Assembly (NCBI GenBank): GCA_038230775.1
Contig: JBBRMQ010000076.1
Location: forward strand, 1 to 16,118
Source of the DNA: JBBRMQ01 sp038230775
Lineage (GTDB): Bacteria; Acidobacteriota; Thermoanaerobaculia; Gp7-AA8
DNA length: 16,118 bases
Reading direction: 5' to 3'
Shown: positions 5,453 through 11,604 of the stretch, in pieces
How the letters are laid out: every line of letters starts with the position of its first letter
Position numbering within the stretch: position 1 is the first letter of the stretch
Program-made: the position numbers and the translations under genes
The notes under the pieces: model-generated
What the model saw: only the letters and a program-made list of their open reading frames with translations
Told to the model about the DNA's origin: nothing
Databases searched by the model: none

Positions 5453-6895
5453 ATGAATCGATCCCGCATCACGCTACTTTTTTTGTGTTCCGCCCTGCTG
5501 GCGTTTTCTGCCAGTGCTTCGTCCCATAAGGAAGCGCCACTCATCAAAGGCGATCCTCAGGTTGACGCAACCGACCTCTACGTGTTTCGCAGCCCCGACG
5601 CTCCGAGCACCGTAACGATCGTTGCGAACTACATCCCGATCGAAGAGCCGGCCGGTGGCCCGAACTTCGACAGCTTCAGCGACACCGCGTTGTACGAGAT
5701 TCACATCGACAACAACGGCGACGCCAAAGAGGACATCACCTATCAGTTCCGTTTCCGCAATGACGTCCGGAACCCGATGACGTTCCTCTACAACACCGGC
5801 CCGGTCATGACTCTGGACTCCGCGAGCCTCAACCAGCGGCAGTTCTATACGGTCACGCGCGTGACCGGCAATCGCCGCACGGGCACCTCGACCGACATGG
5901 GAAGCAACTATCAGGTCGCACCGGCGAGCATCGGCCCGAAATCGACTCCGGATTACGCGTCTCTCGCCAATGCAGCGATCGGAACACTTCCGAACGGCGG
6001 CGGCAAAGTTTTCGCCGGCCCGCGTGACGATCCGTTCTTCGTCGACCTCGGTTCCGTGTTCGATCTGCTGACCCTTCGTCCGCTGCAGCAGCTACACCTC
6101 CTCCCGCCGACCAAAGCATCGGCGCCGGGAATCAACACCCTCACTGGCTACAACGTCCACACCATCGCGATTCAGGTGCCCATCAGCACAGTGACCGCCA
6201 ACTCCGCAGCACCGACGGGCATCACCGATCCGAACGCCATCATCGGCGTGTGGACGACCGCGAGCCGCTCGCGCGTCGAGATCCGCAACACCGGCCTGAC
6301 GAACCTTCGCCAGAACCTCGCCGGCTTCACGCAGGTTTCCCGCCTCGGCATGCCACTGGTCAACGAAGTCATCCTGCCGCTCGCATTCAAGGACATCTTC
6401 AACGGCTCCGAGCCCAGCGGCGACAAGCCGTTGTTCGACGCGAACGCCGACTTCCGCAACCGCGTTCTCGATCCGGAAGTGCCGAAGCTGTACAAGCTTC
6501 TCTACAACATCGACAGCCCCGCCTCCCCGCGTAACGATCTCGTGCAGGTGTTTCTCACCGGCCTGCCGAACGTGAACATGCCGGCGAACGTGGTTCCTGC
6601 CGAAATGCTTCGCGTCAACCTCGCCGTACCGGTCACCGCATCGCCGAACCGCATGGGCGCTCTGGCCGCTGATTCTCAGGGCTTCCCGAACGGCCGCCGT
6701 CTGACCGACGACATCGTCGACATCACGCTGCAGGTTGCTGCCGGCGTTCTCGTGACCGGCTTCAACAAGTCTCCGAACAATGCACTCACCGACGGCGTTG
6801 ACGCCAACGAACTGCCGTTCCTTTCGACTTTCCCGTACGTCGCACTGCCGAATCAGGGCTACGACCACGCACATCATCCGGCGGCCCAGCAGTAG
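5453..6895 (+). CDS. DUF4331 family exported protein
   Basis: A 480-residue exported protein of the DUF4331 family, function unknown. A signal peptide covers about the first 23 residues (ITLLFLCSALLAFSASA, then SSHKEAP). The family opening follows: SSHKEAPLI, DATDLYVFRSPDAP, IANYIPIEEPAGGPNF and YEIHIDNNGDAKEDI. Further landmarks are NVHTIAIQVP, GVWTTASR, QVSRLGMPLVNEVILP and the C-terminal GYDHAHHP. ATG 5453 is preceded by GGAGGAGAAAG; the frame is open further upstream to about 5375, but that extension is arginine-rich and precedes the signal peptide, so it is rejected. The gene has its own Shine-Dalgarno-led start, unlike several neighbours. It is 30 bp from the next exported protein and likely cotranscribed. 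A degenerate LuxR-type palindrome lies upstream. Confidence 0.9.
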   Translation: MNRSRITLLFLCSALLAFSASASSHKEAPLIKGDPQVDATDLYVFRSPDAPSTVTIVANYIPIEEPAGGPNFDSFSDTALYEIHIDNNGDAKEDITYQFRFRNDVRNPMTFLYNTGPVMTLDSASLNQRQFYTVTRVTGNRRTGTSTDMGSNYQVAPASIGPKSTPDYASLANAAIGTLPNGGGKVFAGPRDDPFFVDLGSVFDLLTLRPLQQLHLLPPTKASAPGINTLTGYNVHTIAIQVPISTVTANSAAPTGITDPNAIIGVWTTASRSRVEIRNTGLTNLRQNLAGFTQVSRLGMPLVNEVILPLAFKDIFNGSEPSGDKPLFDANADFRNRVLDPEVPKLYKLLYNIDSPASPRNDLVQVFLTGLPNVNMPANVVPAEMLRVNLAVPVTASPNRMGALAADSQGFPNGRRLTDDIVDITLQVAAGVLVTGFNKSPNNALTDGVDANELPFLSTFPYVALPNQGYDHAHHPAAQQ

Positions 6896-6898
6896 CCA

Positions 6899-6911
6899 AG
6901 GGTTGAACCCT
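6899..6911. repeat. Small inverted repeat between the two exported-protein genes
   Basis: AGGGTTGAACCCT pairs with itself (AGGG/CCCT, short loop). It lies directly before the Shine-Dalgarno (GAGGAG) of the downstream gene and has no T-run, so it is more likely an intercistronic hairpin affecting translation or mRNA stability than a terminator. Confidence 0.3.
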
Positions 6912-6925
6912 GACGAGGAGAAAAC

Positions 6926-7795
6926 ATGAAGACACTCACAAAATGCATTCTGGTCCTGACGCTCTGCATCACCGGCGTCGCCAGCGCGAATACGTTGTCG
7001 AGTTTCTATGTCATTCCGTTCGCGAATCACATTCCGCGCGGAACCGACGTTGAAGCCAGCGACGTCGCGATCGCCAACTACCAGGCCGTTCCGGTCCACG
7101 TCAACCTGACGCTGATCTCCTACGGCCTTCACAACACGTCGAACAACGTGTTCCCGATCAACGGCGCGACCGTTCCCGCGTACGGCAGCGTCCTGATCAC
7201 CGACGTGCTCAAGGATTACCAGGGCGAGTTCGCCAGCGTCGGCGCAAGCCTCGGTGCGATCCTCGCCTCCAGCGATGATGGGCGCGCATTCGCCATCACC
7301 AGCCGTTCGTACCTCAAGCATGCGGATGGATCGACGGTCGGTTACACCGTGCCGGCGACCTCCGACTTCCTGAAGGCCGCGACCACTACGGCGTCCGGTC
7401 CGATCACCACGATCATCCCCGGCGTTCGCAACAACGGTCAGTACCGAACGCAGATCGGATTCGTCATCGCGAACGCTGAAGGCGTTCCCACGCTCGTCAC
7501 GCTCGCTCTTCGCGACGCAGCGGGTCTGGTGCTGGGCACCACGCAGTTCTTCGTCTCGGCCGGCCTCTTCGCCGAGGACGAGATCCCCAGCACGCTGATC
7601 GCTGACAAGACGTTCGACATCGCATCCGTCGAAGTCCGGATCCAGGGTGGAGGCGCAGTCGTGGCCTACGCCAAGGTGATCGACAAGACGACCCAGGACG
7701 CCAGCTTGATCCTGGCCGATACACCCACCAGCACTTCGAATCAGTTCGGCAAGAAGTCGCCGTTCGAGGTTCTGATGGACCGCAACCGCTTTTAG
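6926..7795 (+). CDS. Exported protein of unknown function with two similar β-rich halves
   Basis: 289 residues; I do not recognise a named family. A signal peptide (CILVLTLCITGVASA, then NTLSSF) indicates export. The mature part appears to hold two related halves. The first has VIPFANHIPRGTD, SDVAIANYQAVPVHVNLTLIS, VPAYGSVLITDVL and RAFAITSRSYLKHADGST. The second has IIPGVRNNGQYRTQIGFVIAN, PTLVTLALRDAAG, VSAGLFAEDEIPS and GGAVVAYAKVIDKTTQDASL. The shared order (IP...N...AN, L-rich strand, then alternating hydrophobic strands) suggests tandem Ig-like sandwiches. ATG 6926 follows GAGGAGAAAAC. It is 30 bp downstream of the DUF4331 gene and followed by a strong terminator, so the two form a likely operon. 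There is no catalytic motif; a structural or binding role is possible. Confidence 0.75.
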   Translation: MKTLTKCILVLTLCITGVASANTLSSFYVIPFANHIPRGTDVEASDVAIANYQAVPVHVNLTLISYGLHNTSNNVFPINGATVPAYGSVLITDVLKDYQGEFASVGASLGAILASSDDGRAFAITSRSYLKHADGSTVGYTVPATSDFLKAATTTASGPITTIIPGVRNNGQYRTQIGFVIANAEGVPTLVTLALRDAAGLVLGTTQFFVSAGLFAEDEIPSTLIADKTFDIASVEVRIQGGGAVVAYAKVIDKTTQDASLILADTPTSTSNQFGKKSPFEVLMDRNRF

Positions 7796-7814
7796 CCAGT
7801 AACGCAATGATGGA

Positions 7815-7840
7815 GGGGCGGGCTTCGGCCCGCCCCCTTT
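7815..7840 (+). terminator. Rho-independent terminator of the exported-protein operon
   Basis: A 9-bp perfect stem GGGGCGGGC/GCCCGCCCC closes a TTCG tetraloop and is followed by CTTT. It lies 20 bp after the stop of the exported protein. The T-run is short but the stem is very stable. Confidence 0.8.
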
Positions 7841-7875
7841 CGGCACAGCGGCGCATGGTGCAGGTGAAGTGGACT

Positions 7876-7934
7876 CTGTGTGAGGGCCCGGCTTCAGCCG
7901 GCCTCATGACCGGCTGAAGCCGGTCCACACACAG
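7876..7934. repeat. Nested palindromic repeat between convergent genes
   Basis: CTGTGTG at the left end pairs with CACACAG at the right end; inside, CCGGCTTCAGCCGG and CCGGCTGAAGCCGG pair with each other across CCTCATGA, and each is also nearly self-complementary. It lies between the convergent ends of the exported-protein operon and mgtE, so it may act as a bidirectional terminator or be a third dispersed repeat type. No second copy was seen in this window. Confidence 0.6.
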
Positions 7935-7949
7935 AAGCCCCGCCCCTTT

Positions 7950-9314
7950 TCACAACAGCGTCCCGCGCAGGATCAACAGCGCGACGGTGAAGTAGATGAC
8001 CAGTCCCGTCACATCCACCAGCGTGGCGACAAACGGCGCCGAGCTCGTCGCCGGATCGAAACCCAGGCGCCGCAGGACGAACGGAAGCATGCTGCCGGCG
8101 ATCGTGCCGAACGTCACCACTCCGATCAGCGCCAGCCATACGGTGCACGCCACCAGGATGTAGTGCGGACCGTAGTCGGTGAAATGGATCTTCTCCCACA
8201 ACACGATGCGGATGAATCCGATCGAGCCGAGCATCGTGCCCAGCGTCAGGCCGGAGAGGACCTCCCGGCGGAAGACCAGAAACCAGTCGCGCAGCCGCAG
8301 CTCGCGCAGTGCCAGCGAACGGATGATCAGCGACGTGGCCTGCGATCCGGAATTGCCGCCGCTGCTGATGATGAGCGGGACGAACAGCGCCAGCACCACC
8401 GCATGCGCGATCTCCCCTTCGAAGAAACTCATCGCGGTGGCCGTGAGCATCTCGCCCACGAACAGGATCGCCAGCCAACCCGCGCGCTTCCGGATCATGG
8501 CCCACACACCGACGTCGAGGTAGGGCGCATCGAGCGCTTCCATGCCTCCCAGTTTCTGGATGTCTTCGGTCGCTTCCTGCTCGGCGACGTCGAGAACATC
8601 GTCCACCGTGATGATGCCGAGCATGTGACCTTCGTTGGCGGTCACAGGCAACGCGAGCCGATCGTCGCGCTCGAAGGCCTTCGCCACCTCTTCGCGATCG
8701 TCGGTCGCGCGCAGCGAGACGAGAGGCGGATCCTGAATGTCCGTCACCTTCGTCTGCGGATCGGCGAGCACCAGCGACGCCAGGCGGAGGTCCTCGACCA
8801 GTTTTCCCTTCGCGTCGACAATGTAAACCACGTTGACAGTCTCGGATCCGCGGCCGGTCTTGCGAATGTGATCGATCGCTTCCCCGGCGGTCATCTCCGG
8901 CTGGATCGTCACGTATTTCGGCGTCATGTAACGGCCGGCCGTCTCCTCCGGATAGCCGAGAAGCCAGCGGACGTTCTTGAGGTCCTCGGGCGCCAGCGTC
9001 GTGAGAAGACGCCGGGTGACCTCGGCCGGCATCTCTTCGAGGAGGCGCGTGCGATCGTCGGGGGTCATCGACTGCAACACCGACCGCACCTGTTCGTTGG
9101 TCAGCGACTCGATCAGCTCTTCCTGATGCGGCGGCGGCAGGTACGAGAACACCTCGGCCGCCTGCTCGCGCGGCAGCGAGCGGAACACGAACGCCTCTTC
9201 TTCGCCCGGCAGCGCGATGATCAACTCCGCGACGTCGGACGGATGCATCTCGGTAATCCGCTCGCGGAGCAGCTGCCAGTTTTTCTGCTGGATGAGTTCC
9301 CGGAGGGCCTCCAT
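7950..9314 (-). CDS. mgtE: Magnesium transporter MgtE
   Basis: A 454-residue Mg2+ channel/transporter of the MgtE (SLC41-like) family in the inner membrane. The N-terminal MgtE_N superhelical domain (about 10-125; AEVFSYLPPPHQEEL, VRSVLQSMTPDDR) and a CBS pair (about 128-250; TAGRYMTPKYVTI, PVTANEGHMLGIITVDDVLD) form the cytoplasmic Mg2+-sensing gate. About five membrane helices follow (from about 275), including ISSGGNSGSQATSLIIRSLA and the C-terminal TSSAPFVATLVDVTGL, which carries the conserved pore Asp. Length and domain order are standard. ATG 9314 fits; no Shine-Dalgarno is visible, but TATTCT ends six bases upstream, suggesting a leaderless start. There is no room for an M-box riboswitch: a hairpin repeat begins 25 bp upstream. 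Confidence 0.96.
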   Translation of the reverse strand: MEALRELIQQKNWQLLRERITEMHPSDVAELIIALPGEEEAFVFRSLPREQAAEVFSYLPPPHQEELIESLTNEQVRSVLQSMTPDDRTRLLEEMPAEVTRRLLTTLAPEDLKNVRWLLGYPEETAGRYMTPKYVTIQPEMTAGEAIDHIRKTGRGSETVNVVYIVDAKGKLVEDLRLASLVLADPQTKVTDIQDPPLVSLRATDDREEVAKAFERDDRLALPVTANEGHMLGIITVDDVLDVAEQEATEDIQKLGGMEALDAPYLDVGVWAMIRKRAGWLAILFVGEMLTATAMSFFEGEIAHAVVLALFVPLIISSGGNSGSQATSLIIRSLALRELRLRDWFLVFRREVLSGLTLGTMLGSIGFIRIVLWEKIHFTDYGPHYILVACTVWLALIGVVTFGTIAGSMLPFVLRRLGFDPATSSAPFVATLVDVTGLVIYFTVALLILRGTLL

Positions 9315-9320
9315 CGGACG

Positions 9321-9326
9321 AGAATA
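9321..9326 (-). promoter_or_regulatory. Putative -10 element of a leaderless mgtE start
   Basis: On the minus strand TATTCT is followed by six bases and the ATG of mgtE. It fits a TANNNT-N6-ATG layout; there is no Shine-Dalgarno between. Confidence 0.35.
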
Positions 9327-9338
9327 AACGATGTCGCC

Positions 9339-9419
9339 GTGTCATCCCGAGCGAAGCGAGGGACCCCCTGCGCACATAGGCCGGGGATTCCTCGTCTGCT
9401 TCGCGACTCGGAATGACAC
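9339..9419. repeat. Hairpin repeat, GTGTCAT...ATGACAC family, copy 2
   Basis: An 81-bp element with the same outer ends and GAGCGAAGCGAGGGACC / GGATTCCTCG...CTTCGCGACTCGG arms as the element at 2686-2780, but a different, shorter centre. It fills the gap between two divergent genes, mgtE and the BTAD-receiver gene, so it separates their promoters. Confidence 0.75.
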
Positions 9420-9430
9420 GGTTTACCTGC

Positions 9431-9436
9431 GATAAT
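9431..9436 (+). promoter_or_regulatory. Putative extended -10 (TGC-GATAAT) of a leaderless start
   Basis: TGCGATAAT ends eight bases before the ATG at 9445. There is no Shine-Dalgarno and no convincing -35 at 17 bases. It lies just outside the hairpin repeat. Confidence 0.4.
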
Positions 9437-9444
9437 CCCTAAAG

Positions 9445-10587
9445 ATGGCATTGCTTCGTATCGAACTGCTCGGCGATCTGCAGATGCGCTCGGAGACCGG
9501 ATCGCTCGTCAACGTCTCCGCCAAGAAGTCGCAGGCGCTTCTCGCGTACCTCGGCGTCAAGCCATCCCAGCGGGCCTCGCGGGAGAAGATCGCGTCGCTC
9601 TTGTGGAGCAGCACCGGCCCCGATCAGGCGCGCCAGAGCCTGCGGCAGACCCTCTCCACCCTTCGTAAGGAGTTGGCGCAGGTCGCCCCTGACGAGAAGC
9701 TCCTGATCGAGGAGAGCGACCTCCTCGGATTGAACGAATCGGTCGTCGAGTGCGACGTTGCTTCGTTCGAGACGCTCGTCGCCACCGGAACCGAGGAGGC
9801 GTTGTCGAAGGCGGCGGAGTTGTATCGCGGCGATTTTCTCGACGGATTCACGATCAACGAAGAGCGCTTCGACCAGTGGGTTCTCGGCGAGCGTGACCGC
9901 CTCCATCGCATGGCTCTGCGCGGGCACATGGCACTGCTCGAGATGCAGTCGCGGCGCGGCGGAATCGATGACGCGATCGCCACCGGACAGCATTCGCTTC
10001 GCATCGATGTCCTGCAGGAGCCGGTGCACCGCGCGCTCATGCGCCTGTACGTGCAGAGCGGCGACCTGGTGAACGCGCTGCAGCAGTACGAGCTGTGCGC
10101 GAAGGTTCTCAAGCGCGAGTTGCGCGTGGACCCCGACGCCGAGACGAAGAACGTGCACCGCGAGATCGTCGCGCTGCGATCGAAGATCAACGAAGCGGGC
10201 CAGGCGGACGCAGCCGACGCGCAGAAGAAGATCCTCATCGTCGAGGACAACGTCCTCATTCGCGAGCTGACGACCGCCGTGCTGAAGCAGGCGGGCTACA
10301 ACATCGTGGTGGCCAAAGATGGAGCGGACGCTCTGATGCACATCGGCCGCGACCACGTCGATCTGATCCTTCTCGACGTCGACCTCCCGTACATCGACGG
10401 CCACAACCTCCTGAAGGCCGTGCGCGAAAGCGGCAACGAAGTCCCGGCCATCTTCATGTCGGGACTTCCCGGCGAAGAGGTCGAGCTCAAGGCGTTCGAG
10501 GTCGGCGCGGCGGACTTCATCCGCAAGCCGGTGAAGAACAACGTGCTCCTCGCGCGCGTGCAGAAAGTGCTCAAAGAAAACGGCTGA
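9445..10587 (+). CDS. BTAD (SARP-like) transcription factor fused to a C-terminal receiver domain
   Basis: 380 residues in three parts. (1) A winged-helix DNA-binding domain at about 1-90 (KKSQALLAYLGVKPSQ, SREKIASLLW, ARQSLRQTLSTLRKEL). (2) A bacterial transcriptional activator domain at about 95-245, TPR-like (AAELYRGDFLDGF, RFDQWVLGERDRL, EPVHRALMRLYVQSGD, ALQQYELCAKVLKREL). (3) A CheY-like receiver at about 255-378 with an acidic patch (LIVEDN), phosphoacceptor D311 (LILLDVDLP), serine switch (IFMSG) and lysine (FIRKPVK). Regulators of the SARP/BTAD type usually carry no receiver at the C-terminus, so phosphorylation may control this one. No kinase adjoins it. The next gene is another lone receiver, 37 bp downstream. 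The start at 9445 has no Shine-Dalgarno and is probably leaderless. Confidence 0.92.
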   Translation: MALLRIELLGDLQMRSETGSLVNVSAKKSQALLAYLGVKPSQRASREKIASLLWSSTGPDQARQSLRQTLSTLRKELAQVAPDEKLLIEESDLLGLNESVVECDVASFETLVATGTEEALSKAAELYRGDFLDGFTINEERFDQWVLGERDRLHRMALRGHMALLEMQSRRGGIDDAIATGQHSLRIDVLQEPVHRALMRLYVQSGDLVNALQQYELCAKVLKRELRVDPDAETKNVHREIVALRSKINEAGQADAADAQKKILIVEDNVLIRELTTAVLKQAGYNIVVAKDGADALMHIGRDHVDLILLDVDLPYIDGHNLLKAVRESGNEVPAIFMSGLPGEEVELKAFEVGAADFIRKPVKNNVLLARVQKVLKENG

Positions 10588-10589
10588 GC

Positions 10590-10618
10590 TTGTCGGTCCG
10601 TTTCTTGCTCCTTACGAT
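10590..10618 (+). promoter_or_regulatory. Putative promoter of the lone receiver gene (leaderless)
   Basis: TTGTCG (10590-10595) and TACGAT (10613-10618) are separated by 17 bases. The -10-like hexamer ends six bases before ATG 10625, so the mRNA would start at or next to the ATG. Confidence 0.4.
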
Positions 10619-10624
10619 GTCTGC

Positions 10625-10999
10625 ATGAGACGAGACGAGAAGCTGCTCATCGTTGAAGACAATCCGATGATCACCGCCGCCCTCGAGAAGGCCGGAGAGC
10701 AACTCAACCTCCAGGTCGACTTTGCGACCGACGGCTGGGACGCAATCGAGAAGCTGCGGACCGAAAAGTACGCGGGGATCATCGTCGATACCGATCTCGC
10801 CCGCCACAGCGGCTACGGCGTCCTCACCTACTTGCGCCAGGAACATGGCGACGACTTCGGCAACGTGGTCGTGATGACGAGCGGCGACGGCGAACTGGTG
10901 CGGCAGCGCGTCAGCACCACCCTGCACATCATCTCCAAGAGCGAGCACGTCGACGAGATGGCCGCGGCGATGAGCGGCGCCTTTCCGCTCGAAGACTAA
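10625..10999 (+). CDS. Single-domain response regulator (receiver only)
   Basis: A 124-residue receiver without an output domain. It keeps the acidic residues E11/D12 (LLIVEDNPM), phosphoacceptor D55 (GIIVDTDLA), switch T (VVVMTSGD) and a lysine (HIISKSEHV). The lysine is followed by Ser instead of the usual Pro, and the region after it is shortened, so signalling surface α4-β5-α5 differs from standard CheY. It follows the BTAD-receiver gene by 37 bp on the same strand but also has a promoter-like sequence of its own. Its stop overlaps the stop of the convergent YceI gene by 4 bp. A role as a phosphate sink or shuttle in the same pathway as the BTAD regulator is a guess from position. Confidence 0.88.
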   Translation: MRRDEKLLIVEDNPMITAALEKAGEQLNLQVDFATDGWDAIEKLRTEKYAGIIVDTDLARHSGYGVLTYLRQEHGDDFGNVVVMTSGDGELVRQRVSTTLHIISKSEHVDEMAAAMSGAFPLED

Positions 11000-11463
11000 G
11001 CCGGCGGCTGCGGCAACGGGTTCTTCTTCGTGATCAGCCGGATCTGAATCTGCACGTCATCTCCGACGAACGCAGGATCGACGCTGTGCTTCCACGACAC
11101 GCCGTAGTCCTGCCGGTTCAACGGCGTTTGCGCCGCGAATCCGGCGATGATCGTGTTGTTAATGTCCGGATACTTGTCGACGGCGAAGAAATCAGCCGTG
11201 CGAAGGTGCTTGTCGCGGTCGGCGATGCCGGTGTCGACGCTCGCGGCGTGGATAACGGCCTTGACGCGGCTGTTTTCGAGATGCTCCTCATCGAACACCA
11301 CGTCTACCGCGAAATCCGTGAACTTCCCTTCCACCTCGGACATCCCCCCGAGGATGGGAACGCGAAAGGAGATCGTGGAGTGGTTCATGTCCCACTTCTG
11401 CAGCGGAATGGGCGCCGCAACGGCGGACAACGTGAACGCGAAGGTAAGCAGAGTTCGCTTCAT
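10996..11463 (-). CDS. YceI-like exported protein with internal deletion
   Basis: 155 residues with a signal peptide (LLTFAFTLSAVAA). The first half is clearly YceI-like (periplasmic lipocalin-fold lipid/isoprenoid binder): WDMNHSTISFRVPILGGMSEVEGKF, followed by RVKAVIHAASVDTGIADRDKHLRTADFFAVDKYPDI split across the domain. After KYPDI the family normally has a stretch with LTIRGVTK-type sequence; here NNTIIAGFAAQTPLNRQDYGVSW follows directly, so about 45-55 residues of β-strands seem absent while the frame stays open. The end (VGDDVQIQIRLITKK) is normal. Typical length is about 190. It may be a compact variant or a non-functional in-frame deletion. TACAAT ends six bases before the ATG, suggesting a leaderless start. 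Confidence 0.82.
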   Translation of the reverse strand: MKRTLLTFAFTLSAVAAPIPLQKWDMNHSTISFRVPILGGMSEVEGKFTDFAVDVVFDEEHLENSRVKAVIHAASVDTGIADRDKHLRTADFFAVDKYPDINNTIIAGFAAQTPLNRQDYGVSWKHSVDPAFVGDDVQIQIRLITKKNPLPQPPA

Positions 11464-11469
11464 GGACGG

Positions 11470-11475
11470 ATTGTA
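11470..11475 (-). promoter_or_regulatory. Putative -10 element (TACAAT) of a leaderless YceI start
   Basis: On the minus strand TACAAT (five of six consensus bases) is followed by CCGTCC and then the ATG at 11463. The region upstream of it is the palindromic repeat cluster, which supplies no clear -35. Confidence 0.4.
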
Positions 11476-11604
11476 GCGCCGGCGGTCCCGCCGTTGCCCA
11501 GAGTAGCGCCGGCGGCCCGCCGGGGGGCCGCCGCCGGCTCGGCGGCTGGATTGACGCGATCGTGCCGGCGAGCCGCCGGCGGTCCCGCCGCCGAGCCGGC
11601 GGCG
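11474..11604. repeat. GC-rich palindromic repeat cluster, GTAGCGCC family
   Basis: Two GTAGCGCCGGCGG starts (about 11474 and 11503) are followed by GGCCGCCGCCGGCTCGGCGGC and, on the far side, an inverted copy GCCGCCGAGCCGGCGGC that runs to the last base before the decarboxylase stop. The cluster can fold into several alternative strong stems. It shares its core with the repeat at 2791-2837. It fills the whole gap between the decarboxylase and YceI genes, both leftward, and could terminate or attenuate read-through. Confidence 0.65.

Noticed and set aside
6092..7846. A 584-codon minus-strand open frame opposite the DUF4331 and exported-protein genes
   Set aside because: It spans two genes with signal peptides and a terminator on the other strand; its Arg/Asp/Val-rich composition is typical of an antisense shadow.
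7894..9375. A 493-codon minus-strand frame overlapping mgtE
   Set aside because: mgtE in the other frame has all family motifs; this one is Arg/Gly-rich with no recognisable domain and runs into the hairpin repeats at both ends.
9315..9444. M-box or other riboswitch upstream of mgtE
   Set aside because: Only 24 bp separate the start from the hairpin repeat, and no riboswitch-like conserved helices were seen.
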